Origin: Chamaecrista fasciculata
Lineage: Eukaryota > Streptophyta > Magnoliopsida > Fabales > Fabaceae
Direction: 5' to 3'
Length of the DNA: 64,000 bases
Assembly (NCBI GenBank): GCA_003254925.1
Contig: QANZ01023510.1
Span: 55,247-119,246 of the forward strand
Positions within the stretch are counted from its first letter, which is position 1, and the number at the start of each line of letters is the position of its first letter. Shown here piece by piece: positions 1 to 11,481 of this stretch. The position numbers and the translations under genes are program-made. The notes below the pieces were generated by a model that saw only the letters and a list, made by a program, of their open reading frames with translations, was not told the origin of the DNA and searched no databases.

Positions 1-38
<38 letters not shown>

Positions 39-39
39 G
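1..39. repeat. (ATT)n microsatellite
   Basis: The window opens with uninterrupted ATT trinucleotide repeats. A second short ATT run lies near 281-306. Confidence 0.95.
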
Positions 40-1240
40 ATAAACTAAGTTCTGGTCCGTGGAACCTTACATGATTCGGTGAGAAATTCTGGTAGAAGAT
101 TCTTGCAAAATCAATGAATAGCAGAGGACTAGCCTGCGATTCACCTCCTATATCAAAGTTAATAATGAGTGTTTGTGAATAATCAGTTAAAGCATGGTCG
201 CCTAAAATTGGGCGACTATGGCCTTGCTTAAGGCATGGTCGTCCAAAATGGGTGACCATAATGGGATCTGCTCTTTTTCTTTATTATCAATTATTATTAT
301 TATTATTATACAATCAACATTACCTGATAACCCACTCCCTCAGCCACATTTAATAATTTATTTCTAGAATATTAGTAACTAAAATAAATTATAATATTAA
401 AAGTAGTAATAACTAAAATATTAAATTAATATATAAGTAATTATGAAGCTCAAATGGATACCCAAAATCGACATTCTCAGTTCAAATAAGACGATTATTG
501 AAAGCTGCCGATTTCTATAATCTCGAGTTAAAATTATATCCCGGACTAGATGATTCAAGATTTGACCCTTTAGTTGACATGTAAGCAGAAAGCAGCGTGT
601 GAAGAACAAGCACTTGGTATCAATCTTTCTCACATCCATCCTCATATAGACTAGGTGATATTTCGTGCATACTGATGAGAATAATTAAGAAGGCTACCAA
701 ATGTTCTGCTTTCCTTCTTTGTCGTGATTCTAGTCGATACGGTCTTGTGTTTTATAGTAAAAGAAAGTTAATCATGTATGTCAAGAGCCTTATTATCTGT
801 TCTGGTAAAAAAAAGAGCCTTATTATCTGTCGTATTGACAAGGGTCCCCCATACTGTCTGCTGTGTAAAGAATGGAAACGCCATTATGCCATTTTTGTGG
901 ACCATTTCAAATTTTGAGAGAAACTAACAGTAGTGCCCTACTCTGATTCGAAATCTAAAACGCCAGCATTGATCTTCTGCTTAATATGCTCTTATAATTG
1001 ATCTTATATTTGATATTTCCACTTAATACGCCATTCTCGTTACATCGTTGATATATCATATATATATATGATCTTATTCTTATATTTCCAGCGCCACCGA
1101 CTCTCTTCTCCCATAGCGACTGATTTTAACTGAGAATGTTGATTATTAGAGCATGTTGGTTTTGAGAATATAATCCATGAGCTTCAGATTTACTAATATT
1201 TTAGTTATTAGTATTTTTAATATTATATTTATTTTAATCA
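40..1240. other. Gene-free AT-rich stretch
   Basis: No credible gene is seen. A short imperfect repeat around 190-262 holds two copies of a GCATGGTCG-containing unit. The small open frames at 421-645 and 675-917 lack codon bias and any recognisable motif. One tail-only insertion (783-830) is listed separately. Confidence 0.6.
783..830 (+). mobile_element. Tail-only retroposon scar 1
   Basis: An exact 18-bp direct repeat, aagagccttattatctgt, lies at 783-800 and 813-830. It flanks only the 12 bases tctggtaaaaaa. Long exact TSDs around a short tag plus A-run are the signature of target-primed reverse transcription that stopped almost at once. Confidence 0.75.
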
Positions 1241-1709
1241 GGTCAAAGAGTCATTTTAGTACTAAATGCATACCCGAATGTTTTTTTTGATCCTCTATGT
1301 TTCAAAATATTCAAATTGGTCTTAAATACTGACAAAATATTTCATTTTAATCTCAAACTATTGAATGTGGTCATATTTCTCTCGTTTCAAGTTTGAATTT
1401 GACGAGTTCAAAGTTGCGTATTGTTCTCAAATAGTACTTTGAATACTTTCTTTATTCACTTGAGGTCGTTATAAAACAAGGTCAAGTCGGTCCCGAAAAT
1501 AGATTGTTCGTTTCACGGTCAAACAAGCGAAATTGATCATATCGATCTCTCTCGTTTCAAATTCGAACGCGACGAATTCAGAGTTACAAGTTACTCTTAA
1601 CAATTCCTTTAAATTTAAAATGAGAGATGAGAGAAATAAATATTTTAAAATATAAAATACCAAAATAAACATTACAACATACATTTAGAACAAAGATGAC
1701 CCTTTGACC
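1241..1709. mobile_element. MITE, Mutator-like, GGTCAAAG termini
   Basis: The ends are inverted (GGTCAAAGAGTCATTTTAG against GATGACCCTTTGACC). They are flanked by 9-bp repeats ttttaatca/ttttaatta (8 of 9 match). The inside is a loose palindrome of 'ggaccaaaatg' type motifs with a ctctcgtttcaaattcgaa segment. It has no coding capacity. A 9-bp TSD is typical of the Mutator superfamily. A diverged relative lies near 35,640-35,955. Confidence 0.7.
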
Positions 1710-2138
1710 TTTTAATTATTAGTATTTTAGGAAAAAAAATATAAAATTGATTGAGCCAGTAATGCTCACTATATAAAAATTTTTGATTACGTGATGACTA
1801 CATAAAAAGTTAAAAATATGTTGAATTATAGACTAAGTAAACATAAGTATTAGTCAATAACTCGTCATCATCAACTAATTATAGGACGAAGTTCACTGCA
1901 CTAAATTGACAGTCGTATACGAGATTTTCCAGATAACATTTTATAATTTAGAGAGATCATCATCCACCTACATCTCCTAAAGTTTAAGGGATGATCACTG
2001 GTTGCTTTCAACTCTTACTTTCAGACTTGCGTGCTTTATACAAAGATTTTATGGGTTATGAGTTGATAGCCCGCGCATTTTTATGTAATTTTCTTAATAT
2101 TTATGATCGAGTGTTTCAATATGAATATGATATATCTA
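1710..2138. other. Gene-free stretch
   Basis: AT-rich spacer between a MITE and a Helitron. The 70-residue frame starting at 1991 runs into the Helitron 5' end and has no recognisable domain, so it is not called as a gene. Confidence 0.5.
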
Positions 2139-2442
2139 TCTATACTATATTATATGACTCCACCCCTTTATGGTTGGTCAAAAATAGTGAATTAAAAAAT
2201 TAAAAAAGAAAAAAGAAATCACCACACTCTCTCCCCACTCACTCTCCCATATGAGGTAATTTCAAATTGGTCCTAAATATTTTATTTATCTTAGATGAGT
2301 CTTACATATTTGTATAATTTCTCAAATTGGTGCCAAACTTACTCTTTTATCAATATAAAAATTTAATATAATCTTAAACTTTAAATCAATTCAAATATTA
2401 CATGCATATTGGCGTGCCCGTTAGGGCACGCCAAGCCCCTAG
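2139..2442 (+). mobile_element. Non-autonomous Helitron, copy 1
   Basis: It starts A|TCTATACTATATTATATG and ends with the hairpin GCGTGCCCgttaGGGCACGC, a short spacer AAGCCC and CTAG|T. A TC start, a 3' hairpin shortly before CTAG and insertion between A and T are the Helitron rules. At 304 bp it has no Rep/helicase gene and must have been mobilised in trans. The same ends recur at 18,046, 22,884, about 29,600 and 62,965. Confidence 0.85.
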
Positions 2443-4156
2443 TAAATTTATATTAGTTGGCAGTCCATCTTTTTAAAAATATTCATATGTTGTGTGTTTA
2501 TTAAATCTTTTGAAAGTACAACACTAATATAATTTTATCCCAGGAAAATAATTTAAAAAAATAGAAAATTGACTCAAATTTAATTTTCTTTATTATTTCA
2601 TTATTACTTCTGTCCCTAATAAAATATAAAATGAGTTTGGTAAGGGGAGTACTTTTTTTTTGGCCTAAGGTAAGGGGAATACTTCTGGCACACAACGGCT
2701 AGCTAGATGACTAGATCAATTTCCCTCACATCTTTAATTCTTTATCATACTAAATAATAATAATTAATAACACAATAATATTTTACAAAAGCAAAAAGTA
2801 TGAGAGTAATAGGTTGCAGAAAGAACTCAAACTACTATCCAAACTAAAATCATTATATATACAAAGACGGAAAAAATAAGTGAGTGTTGTTTGGAAGCAG
2901 AACTATATATTGAAAGAAAAATTATATATATATATATATACTTCTTTTCTTTTCTCTTCTTCCGATCCAATGTCCAAACAATTGCTTTGTGTCAATTATT
3001 TTGAGATAATAATGGTCCCTTGCTGGGTACACACGTACGCACTCGTTTGCCCAAAATAAAGATCAGAAAACAGAGATGTGTACTCACATAATTATGGAGC
3101 CGATAATGACCTCGCATGAAAATATCCGTTCCAAATGAAACGAGACAACGAAATTATGCGAATTATATAAACGCAATTGTTACACTTTTTCAGATCTGAT
3201 GATGAGAATGTATAACCTATATATGAATGGGTTTAAGAAGCGCAATTAATTTGTATTCATATTATATACATAAGCTACATATAATTAAGTTTATATATAT
3301 GGTAATGATAGCGTTGTTTTATGAAAGTGGAATGTTGATAGACGCAGTACAATTAATTAAGGAATGCATGTACGTTTAGTACTTCTCACTTCTGAGCAGT
3401 ACAAGAAAGAAGCCTTACATTATATTACATAAAGCTCTTAAAACCCACCAAAATCCAAAATCTCGAAACCTTTTAATCTATCTATATATCAGAACCAGAA
3501 AAACATTCATAGAGGTTAGTCTTCGACTTCTTCTTTTTTCTTTTGAGGGTTTTATTGCTGCAGGGAATATTTCTCTTTTCCCTGCATTCTGTTCCACATA
3601 AATTATTCAAAAAGCAATACTGCAATAACGCATTCAAGGGGTGATGTAAGTTTTTCATTCTCTGCTGCTGTACAAACTAAATTTGCTTAGATGCTTAGAT
3701 GGTTGCCGTAAACTTTTGAGACCCAGGTCTATAATTAAAATTTTGTTGGGCTGTTCAAAGAAGTTTTAATTAAATACATTAATTACCCACTTTATTTACT
3801 TTGGAATTATCTCTCTGTTGAAGACAATCTCACAGAACTGCAAATTAAGAAGCGCAATTAAAGTTAGATATTTTCTTGCACAAAATGAAATTTTGCATAT
3901 GCATGCTTCACCCTATACTAAATTACTATTATGATTCATCTCCACTACTGTACGATTAGGGATGTTTAGATTGAATAATATGAAAAAAAAAAGGACTAAA
4001 ATGAAAGACAATTATGCAACAATTTTTTTTTTTGTTTTTAAGTGGTATGTCGTCACTCAGTATCGTTTAATTAAGGTTCGAGATTTTGTGAGTTATAAAT
4101 ATAGTTACTCCTCTTAAAATATTCTTCTATTATATAATTAGGCACACGGCGTGAGA
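2443..4156. other. Gene-free stretch
   Basis: AT-rich DNA with a (TA)n run near 2922-2940 and a short palindrome, tgcagggaa...ttccctgca, near 3561-3588. A stretch near 4030-4150 contains a B-box-like aaggttcgagatt and could be a decayed tRNA-derived SINE. No gene is called. Confidence 0.45.
2639..2684 (-). mobile_element. Tail-only retroposon scar 2
   Basis: Sixteen-base repeats ggtaaggggRRtactt (2639-2654 and 2669-2684, 15 of 16 match) flank a T-run followed by ggcctaa. On the minus strand this reads ttaggcc plus an A-run, the same GGCC-A(n) tag seen in several other scars. Confidence 0.65.
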
Positions 4157-6303
4157 TGAATCTGAATTAGTTTTTTTTTTTATAGATAAAAAACGGTGAA
4201 CAAAAGTACAAACAAGGTATCTACGGGTCAGAACTTCGGAAATCCCCAGCTCTAGCGCCTAAAGAGGGGGTTCCCTGATTGAGACTCGAAGACGCCACAG
4301 CTTCCAAAGGATTAAAAACAAAGGCGCAAGTGTCAGGAGAGTTAACAGAAGAAACCTGGACTTGGTTAAAAACAACATCATAATAACTAACTGAAAATAA
4401 AATAGACCTGATTACCGTCGAGGGGTGAACCCTGGTGCCTTTCCAGACAATCTCATTCCTGTATTTCCAAATCAAATCAAGACCAACCAGGATAGTAATC
4501 CACGAGGACTCAAACCGCTTGATCTGACCATATTTCATCATATATTTTAGAGACATTTTAGGGCATTTTATATTCATTTGGGATTCATTTGCATGTCTTT
4601 ATGTCCTTTTATGATGAAATATGATGCCTTGAGGTTTGATGATTATTTGGACTATTTTGTGATTAATTGAGTGGTTTTCTCGGGGTTAATCTTTATTACT
4701 TGATTGATCCTCTTTATCCTGAGAATTCACTTAGTTTCTCGATGTTCTTGATAGGTTTTAATGAAGTCCAAAGTGCTAAATTACTTCGAGGAAGGCTCAA
4801 GGATGTTTGGAGACGAGTCAGGGACCAAACTGAAAGCGAACTAAAGTTGCTGGAAAAACTGCCGCCGGAACCGCCGCCACGTATAGCCGCGGCGGGTTCG
4901 CGATAATTTGTTATTAAGCAAGCCCAGGCCCGATTTGGATGATTCGGACCTAAATTTTTATGGGATGAGCCGAAAATAACATATATGAGAGGTTTTTAGG
5001 TCATTTAAAGGAGGAGGAACCCCAGAGACACACTTTACACCATCTCCTTCATCCCCTCTCTTCTCCCACCTTCATCCATGGCTATTTTGGAGGCAAGGAG
5101 GCTTGTTGAAGCCGAATCTCTCTCCATGAGCAGCTAGATTCCACACCCATAAGAGGATTGGAGGAGGCCCTGTTGGAGATTGTGCCCTAGGGCCAATCAT
5201 TTTATAAATATGTTTTGAACATATTAATTAATTTATGGAGATAAATTAATGGTTATCATATTATTAGCGTGTTTACTATGATAACAATCCTTGATTAATT
5301 ATATGATAATTAATCTAAAACTGTCCCTGGTCGATCATTCACGTGGGAACGTAAATGAACCAAGACCAGCATGACCTCGGTGTATAGAGATACATGCACT
5401 AGATGCTTCTCGAGAGTCATGGTGCAATTATGTAAGGGTTACAAGTTGCTGGACCGACCCGGAGAGTCCTGCATGGGTTTAGTCATAAGCGAGCCTCTCC
5501 TGTACACCTGTCACGATAGCCTTAGACCTGAGGTCTTGACTATTCCGGCATTGTAGTTGTCAAACTTTGGCCTAGTCCAACGTTACCCGTAGCAGGGTAG
5601 CCATACAGGCTAGGTACGGGTTTGGTTGATTACCGTGCAAAGGAATGTGGTTGACCAAAATGGGATTTTGTCCCTCATTAAGATGAGAGATATTTAACTG
5701 GCGCCCTCGATGAGTCTGTCCAAGAAATGCGTGGCCACGCTGGGAATTGGGACTAACTCAGGAAATCGAGAAAGTTGTGGTTTGGATTTTGGATGACATT
5801 CCCGTGCCTGATCCATGACCAAAATATCGTGAGACAATAGGAATTATGACAAGGTGGTATTTAGGTTAAATCGTTAAATCGTTAAAGCGATAACTCCCGT
5901 GTTTTGGGTAGTTGTGATGGCTTGCTAGAGTCCGCTCACAACTTGTGAATCATAAAATGATTTGCTGCCAACTTCACGTGAGGCCTGCTGGGTCACACAT
6001 GAGCAGGATCAAGATGCTAATTTTGGGACACGAATTAGGGTTAATTCGTGAGTCACTTTGGTGACACAATTTAAGATAGGACATTAAATCTTGTCTTAAA
6101 TAAATATCTATGATTGTGGTTTTAAATTTGTTAGACAAATTTAAATATAAATTAATTGTTAAAAGGTTTACAATTATTTAAAATATTAGGGAATAAATAA
6201 ATTAAATAAGTTTCCTAAAAGTTAGGAAATTATTGATTTATTAAATTCACTAATATTGGGGAAATAAGAGATGAGGGTGGCGCCTCATTTATCTTAATTT
6301 TAT

Positions 6304-6824
6304 GGGTAAATTCCACTTTGGTACCCTGTTTTATAGACCAATTCCACTTTGGTACCTTGTTCTTTCAAAAGTGACACTTTGGTACCCTGTTCTTTCAAAA
6401 ATGTCATTNTATCTTTTGAAAAAGATATGGGATTTGAATTAAAAGATATTAAGGTAATATTTTTATTCAAAATTATTGGGAATGAGTTATAACCACCTAA
6501 GGAGTTTGGGTTGTTATAAAATTCCTCCAAGGCTAACATGAGGATANTGTTCTTTCAGAAGTGACATTTTGATACTCTGTTCTTTAGACCAAGTGACACT
6601 TTGGTACCCTAAAAAAGATAGAATAGGGTAACAATAGTGAAAGAACAGGGTACCAAAGTGCCACTTGGTCCAAAGAACAGGGTACCAAAATGTCACTTTT
6701 GAAAGAACAGGGTACCAAAATGATATTTTTGAAAAAAACAGGGTACCAAAGTGTCACTTTTGAAAGAAAAGGGTACCAAAATGGAATTGGTCCATAGAAC
6801 AGGGTACTAAAGTGCAATTTACCC
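6304..6824. mobile_element. MITE family F1 (GGTACC-rich), nested in LTR A
   Basis: It has termini GGGTAAATT/AATTTACCC and exact 9-bp TSDs taattttat (6295-6303, 6825-6833), typical of Mutator-like elements. Its arms are arrays of short units built on ggtaccaaagtg facing each other, so the whole can fold into a hairpin. Its centre holds a 137-bp duplicate of the host LTR (the original is at about 6870-7012) bounded by single Ns at 6409 and 6547. Confidence 0.8.
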
Positions 6825-7351
6825 TAATTTTATTAATGAAAAATGTTTTTATTAATTAAATAAAGATAAGGAAAATATCTTTTGGAAAAGATATGGGATT
6901 TGAATTAAAAGATATTAAGGTAATATTTTTATTCAAAATTGTTGGGAATTAGTTATAACCACCTAAGGAGTTTGGGTTGTTATAAAATTCCTCCAAGGCT
7001 AACATGAGGATAGGCGCCTAGCTCCTTTTCTTGGGGTGCAAGATTTGATCTTGCATTTTAAGTTTAAGATATAGGCAAATTTCGATTTATAATATATATA
7101 TTAAAGTAATATTTAAATTATAAAATCAAACTCCTCATGACTCATTCCAACCAATAGGATTTGAGCAAATAAAGATTTGATCTCAAGATTTGATTTTTGA
7201 GACTCAAATTCGATTTGCCCTATTTATTTTGAATTATAATATTAAGTTTAATATTATAAATCAAAAGATATATTGAGATATCTTAGGATATCCAATATCT
7301 TAGAGATTTCCTAATTGGATTAGGATTCCCTAAAACTAGGAATGAGAACAC

Positions 7352-7360
7352 TATAAATAG
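7352..7360 (+). promoter_or_regulatory. TATA box of solo LTR A
   Basis: TATAAATAG sits about 500 bp before the LTR end, in the place expected for the U3/R border. The equivalent lies at 10,543 in LTR B, so the motif is conserved between the two copies. Confidence 0.6.
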
Positions 7361-8805
7361 GGCCCTAGGCGCCTAACACAAACACAAGTCACAACACACA
7401 TCAATTCTTGGTCAGACCAAGAATTTCGCCTAGAGCACCTATTGAGAGTGAAAATTCGCCTAGTCCTAATATTGTGAGAGTGAGTCGAAATTCTTGAAAG
7501 AGAATTGGACCTGCACCTGATAATATTAGTACTCCCCAATCAATCTTGATAATCAAGAACACTTCTTGATTATTCAAGAATCATAGATAGAGTTCCCGTA
7601 TTCACTTGGGAAGAAGTGAAGGAGGCTAGCACCTGGGCATCTGCCAAACTGCTCGTGTGGATCACCGGTAGAGGAAGGACACTCGAAGTGGACTTCTCAA
7701 ATTCGTGAATACGATAAGTCACCGATTGAAATTAGGTAAACATCTTTTCTTACCTGGTATAAACATAATTAGTGGATCCTGGAAGGAATCACAGAGTTAG
7801 CTTTTTATCAAGTTTTGTCAAGTTTTTTTTTATTTCTTCCACTCTGCTCCCTCTGTGATTTCCCAACAGGCCCGAGCTTGGTTCTACACTTAGGGAGTTT
7901 TACTTTACTCTTTTCATCGTTTTATATTAGGGTTTGAGTTTTTCTTGGTTAGAGAACTTGTAATTCTGATATTGATTATGAATTTGAGATTGGATTTTGG
8001 ATTCTGATATGTATTGATTATTCTTGTCTTGATTATGATCCGTTCGGATACGTTGTAGTTGGTTTGACTAATAATTGGGATAAGTTTCTCTTTGATAACT
8101 TAGTCGGAGTTATAGAGTTGCCTGAATTCTTGATTTTATCTCGCCATTAGCTTCATTGAAGTGATTATCTTGGTTATGTTTATAATTGAGTTAATTGCTA
8201 TGTTTAACAGTAGTGGACAACTTTAGTAAATGGTTTGTGAAGTAACTACTCCGATCTTTATAAGCTAGGAAGGCCGAATTCAATTCCTCTGTTGGGTGTT
8301 TCCATCAATAAGTGTCTTATCTATCTTTATCGCTTTTGTTTATCTTTTGCTGATTAATCAAAAACCCCAAAAATATTATTGCTTTATTTAATTATTGTTT
8401 TAGGTCTTAGACAAACAACCAAAGAACAAATTTTCTTCGCTTTTACCCGATTGGTGATAACTTGGTATCGTTTACAATTAAACCTTGCACAAAAGTTCCT
8501 CGAGAGATCGACTCGGATTGCACCACTATAGTGCATTAATTCCGGTATTTTTGGCCACCTGACAACGGGTGCGGTTACCGCTCTTTGTTTCTTTTCCACC
8601 GACGAATCCAACCATAAAGCCACCGCTGTAAGTGTCCTCCCCGCACGTCACTCATAACAGAAAAAGGTAGTCCAAACCAGACCGCTCTAGAGAAGCTACA
8701 CCGCAAAAAAGTGTGCGAGACCGAGTCTTCCGTCTCACCACAGAAGGGGCAGACAATGTCACAGTGAAGGTGGTGTCTATTCAGTTTAGTAAAGGTGGGA
8801 ATACC

Positions 8806-11229
8806 TGATAGAGATTGTGCCCTAGGGACAATCATCCTTTAGGTATGTTGGGAACATATCAATTAATTTATGGAGATAAATTAATGGTTATCATATTATT
8901 AGCATGTTTACTATGATAACAGTCCATGATTAATTATGAGATAATTAATCTAAACAGTCCCTGGTCGCTCATTCGAGTGGGAGCTTGAATTGAACCAAGA
9001 CCAGCATGACCTCGGTGCATGAGATGCACGCACTAGATGCTGGAACGAGAGTCATGGTGCAATTAAGTAAGAGTTACAAATTGCTGGACCGACCCGGAGA
9101 GTCCTGCATGGGTTCAGTCATTAGCTAGTCTCTCCTGTACAATCTGTCATGATGCCCTTAGACCTGAGGTCTTGACTATTCCGGCATTACAGTTGTCAAG
9201 CTTTGGCTTAGTCTAACGTTATCCGTAACAGGGTAGCCATAAGGGCTGAGTACGGGTTTGGTTGATTGTCGTGCTGAGGAATGTGGTTGACCAAGATGGA
9301 ATTTTGTCCCTCATAGAGATGGGAGATATTTAACTGGGCCCCTCGACGAGTCTGTCCAAGGGAATGTGTGGCCACACTGGATATTGGGACTTACTCAGGA
9401 GATCGAGAAAGTTGAGGTTTGGATTTTGGATGACATTCCCATGCCTGATCCTTACCAAAATATCGTAGGACAAAAAGGGATCTGCACAAGATGGTACTAA
9501 GGTTAAGTCGTTTAGGGGTTAAACGATAACTCACGTGTTTTGGGTAGTCGTGATGGCTTGCTAGAGTCCGCTCTCGACTTGTAAGTCATGAGATGATTTA
9601 CTGCCAACTTCACGTGGGGCCTGCTGGGTCACACACGAGCAGGAACCAGATGCCAAGCTGGAACACGAGTTAACCCTAATTCGTGGGTCACTTTTGTGAC
9701 ACCGTTTGAGACATAACTTATTGTGGGACATAAAGTCTTGTCTTGAATTAATTATCTACAGATATATTATATTTAGATTTGTGAGACAAATATATATATA
9801 TATATATGATAATTGTTAAATAGATAATTGGATTAGGCTATTTACAATTATATTCCTATTTATAATATTAGGGGAATTATAAATTAGATAATTTTCCTAA
9901 GAGTTAGGAAATTATTAATTTATTAAATTCACTAATATTAGGTCTAAATAGGATGAGGTTGGCGCCTCATATTATAAAAGGAATTTAATTAATAAAAATG
10001 TTTTATTAATTAAAGTCATGGCTTGAAATTTGAAATTCAAATGAGATTTGATCTAGATTTCAAATGGATGAATTAAATATATTAAAGTAATATTTTAATT
10101 CATGACTTATAGGGCAAGTCGAAAATCCTAGGTCCAATTGGATTTAAATATTAATGTAATATTTTAATTCAATTATCTAGAGTTTGAGACTTGGTGAGAT
10201 TGACTTAAAGATATTCTGGGAATTCTTTAATTCAATATTGTTGGGATATAACAAATTAGTTATAACTATCTAAGAGTTAGTTAGTTATTTTAATTTATTA
10301 AAATTCCACCAAGATAATTGGGGAGATAGGCGCATGGCTTGGAGAGAGAGATTTGGGAAGATTTGATCTTCCAAATTGATTCCCCAAGATTGCATTTTGA
10401 TTCCTATTTTAATATTAAGGTAATATTTTAAATAGGAAATCAAGTCCTAAAATTATGATATTAAGATATCATAATATTATAATTTGATAAATATATAATT
10501 TTAGGTCTAACCAAAATTATAATTATCAAAGTCCCCAAACCCTATAAATAGGAAGCCATAAGTCGAATTACATATGCCTAATTCTAGAGTGAGAAAATTT
10601 CGATTTTGCTCCTACTTTAGAGAGAGAATTCACAAACTTGAGAATTAGATTCTTGAGAGTAACTTGAGAATTAGATTCTTGAGAGTGAAATCACAAAAGG
10701 TGAGAGCCTCATGCACATAAGAGATTCGACTTAGCCTAGTTCTTCTTGAAGGAAAAATTCGATTTTGCCTTTGGTGAGAAGAGAGAGAAAATCGCACCCT
10801 AGCTTTCCTAGAGAGAGAAAGTGGCGCAATATTAAGAGTTAATATTGTGAGCCAAGGTTGTGAGAGATCAAGAAGTTTTCTTGATCAAGGCGCCATCAAG
10901 TTCTTGGAGATTCAAGAAGAGTTCTTGAATTTAAAGAACACCCGTAGATAAAGGTTCCAGATTCACTTGAGAAGTGAAGGAGGCTAGCACCTAGGCATCT
11001 CCAAACTGTTCGTGTGGATTACCGGCAGAGGGAGGACACGTGACGTGGACTTCTTGGAAAGCCCTGTTCAACTAAAGCGATTGAAACTCTGAGGTATACC
11101 ACTTAACCAAAAGTTTTAAATTCACCTAGCGGATCCGTTCGGGAATTCTTGGACCTGGGCGTTTATTGTTTCTTTAAATTTTAAATTTTACATGCTTCCG
11201 CTGCCTTAGGCGCCCTTGAATTCCCAACA
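8806..11229 (+). mobile_element. Copia Angela-type solo LTR B
   Basis: Same family as LTR A and alignable by eye through most of its length. It starts TGATAGAGATTGTGCCCTAG and ends AATTCCCAACA, with exact 5-bp TSDs atacc at 8801-8805 and 11,230-11,234. At 2.42 kb it is longer than LTR A without its nested MITE (about 2.17 kb). It lies in the LINE reading frame, so it entered after the LINE. Confidence 0.85.
10543..10550 (+). promoter_or_regulatory. TATA box of solo LTR B
   Basis: TATAAATA within CCCTATAAATAGG, matching the position and context of the motif in LTR A. Confidence 0.6.
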
Positions 11230-11481
11230 ATACCATCATTATAGATCTTCCAAACGTTGAGAAGAACCCTTGACGGCACCTTCGTCTTCCAGAAGTCTTT
11301 CCACGAAAAAGAAACAACAGAATTATTACCATTACCTGGATGGCCCACTTGGCTGAGCAAATCAAAGCCCGCAACAACAGTGTACAACCCAATGGCAACA
11401 GGAGTTCACACCCAAGTATCCGGCGAATGATGAACCGGCCCAGGAGTATTAAGAAGGGCCTGAGCCCTGAATCTGAATAAG

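Larger units (their letters stand above)
5171..7868 (+). mobile_element. Copia Angela-type solo LTR A
   Basis: It starts TGTTGGAGATTGTGCCCTAG and ends GATTTCCCAACA, with 5-bp TSDs ggccc at 5166-5170 and 7869-7873. The ends match the TGTTGGAA...GCCCTAG / TTCCCAACA pattern known for the BARE/Angela lineage of Ty1/copia. No internal region or second LTR is present, so it is a product of LTR-LTR recombination. It holds a nested MITE at 6304-6824. Confidence 0.85.
4520..8577. mobile_element. LTR-like insertion in LINE (TSD CCGCT)
   Basis: It interrupts the LINE with 5-bp TSDs ccgct at 4515-4519 and 8578-8582; 6 bp (accgct) is also possible. Without the nested solo LTR (5171-7868) it is about 1.35 kb, non-coding, and starts TG but ends TA rather than CA. 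A GC-rich gccgcggcggg patch near 4890 and a promoter-like region near 4980-5080 resemble long LTRs of Ty3/gypsy elements. Most likely a solo LTR with non-canonical ends. The family assignment is an inference. Confidence 0.6.
4157..11481 (-). mobile_element. 5'-truncated LINE relic, split by nested inserts
   Basis: Remnant of a non-LTR retrotransposon in minus orientation. Its 3' end is the T-run at 4171 (poly-A on the minus strand). It is flanked by 14-bp repeats tgaatctgaattag (4157-4170) and tgaatctgaataag (11,468-11,481), 13 of 14 matching. Element sequence survives in three pieces: about 4171-4519, 8583-8805 and 11,235-11,467. They encode, in order, the C-terminal part of ORF2: a region with HHSPDTWV then an in-frame stop, SWKDFWKTKVPSR, a zinc knuckle of the zf-RVT type (CPFC, then H and C spaced before AVWF, on 8575-8835), and a tail with WKYRN. 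Removing each insert together with one TSD copy brings the reading frames back into register, which supports the order. The copy is dead. Confidence 0.85.

Noticed and set aside
421..917. Open frames of 74 and 80 residues near the window start
   Set aside because: No domain, no codon preference and no splice partners. The second crosses a tail-only insertion. Treated as chance frames.
3561..3588. Palindrome tgcagggaa...ttccctgca as a possible microRNA hairpin
   Set aside because: The stem is only about 10 bp with a short loop, too small for a plant microRNA precursor, and the arms match no microRNA I recognise.
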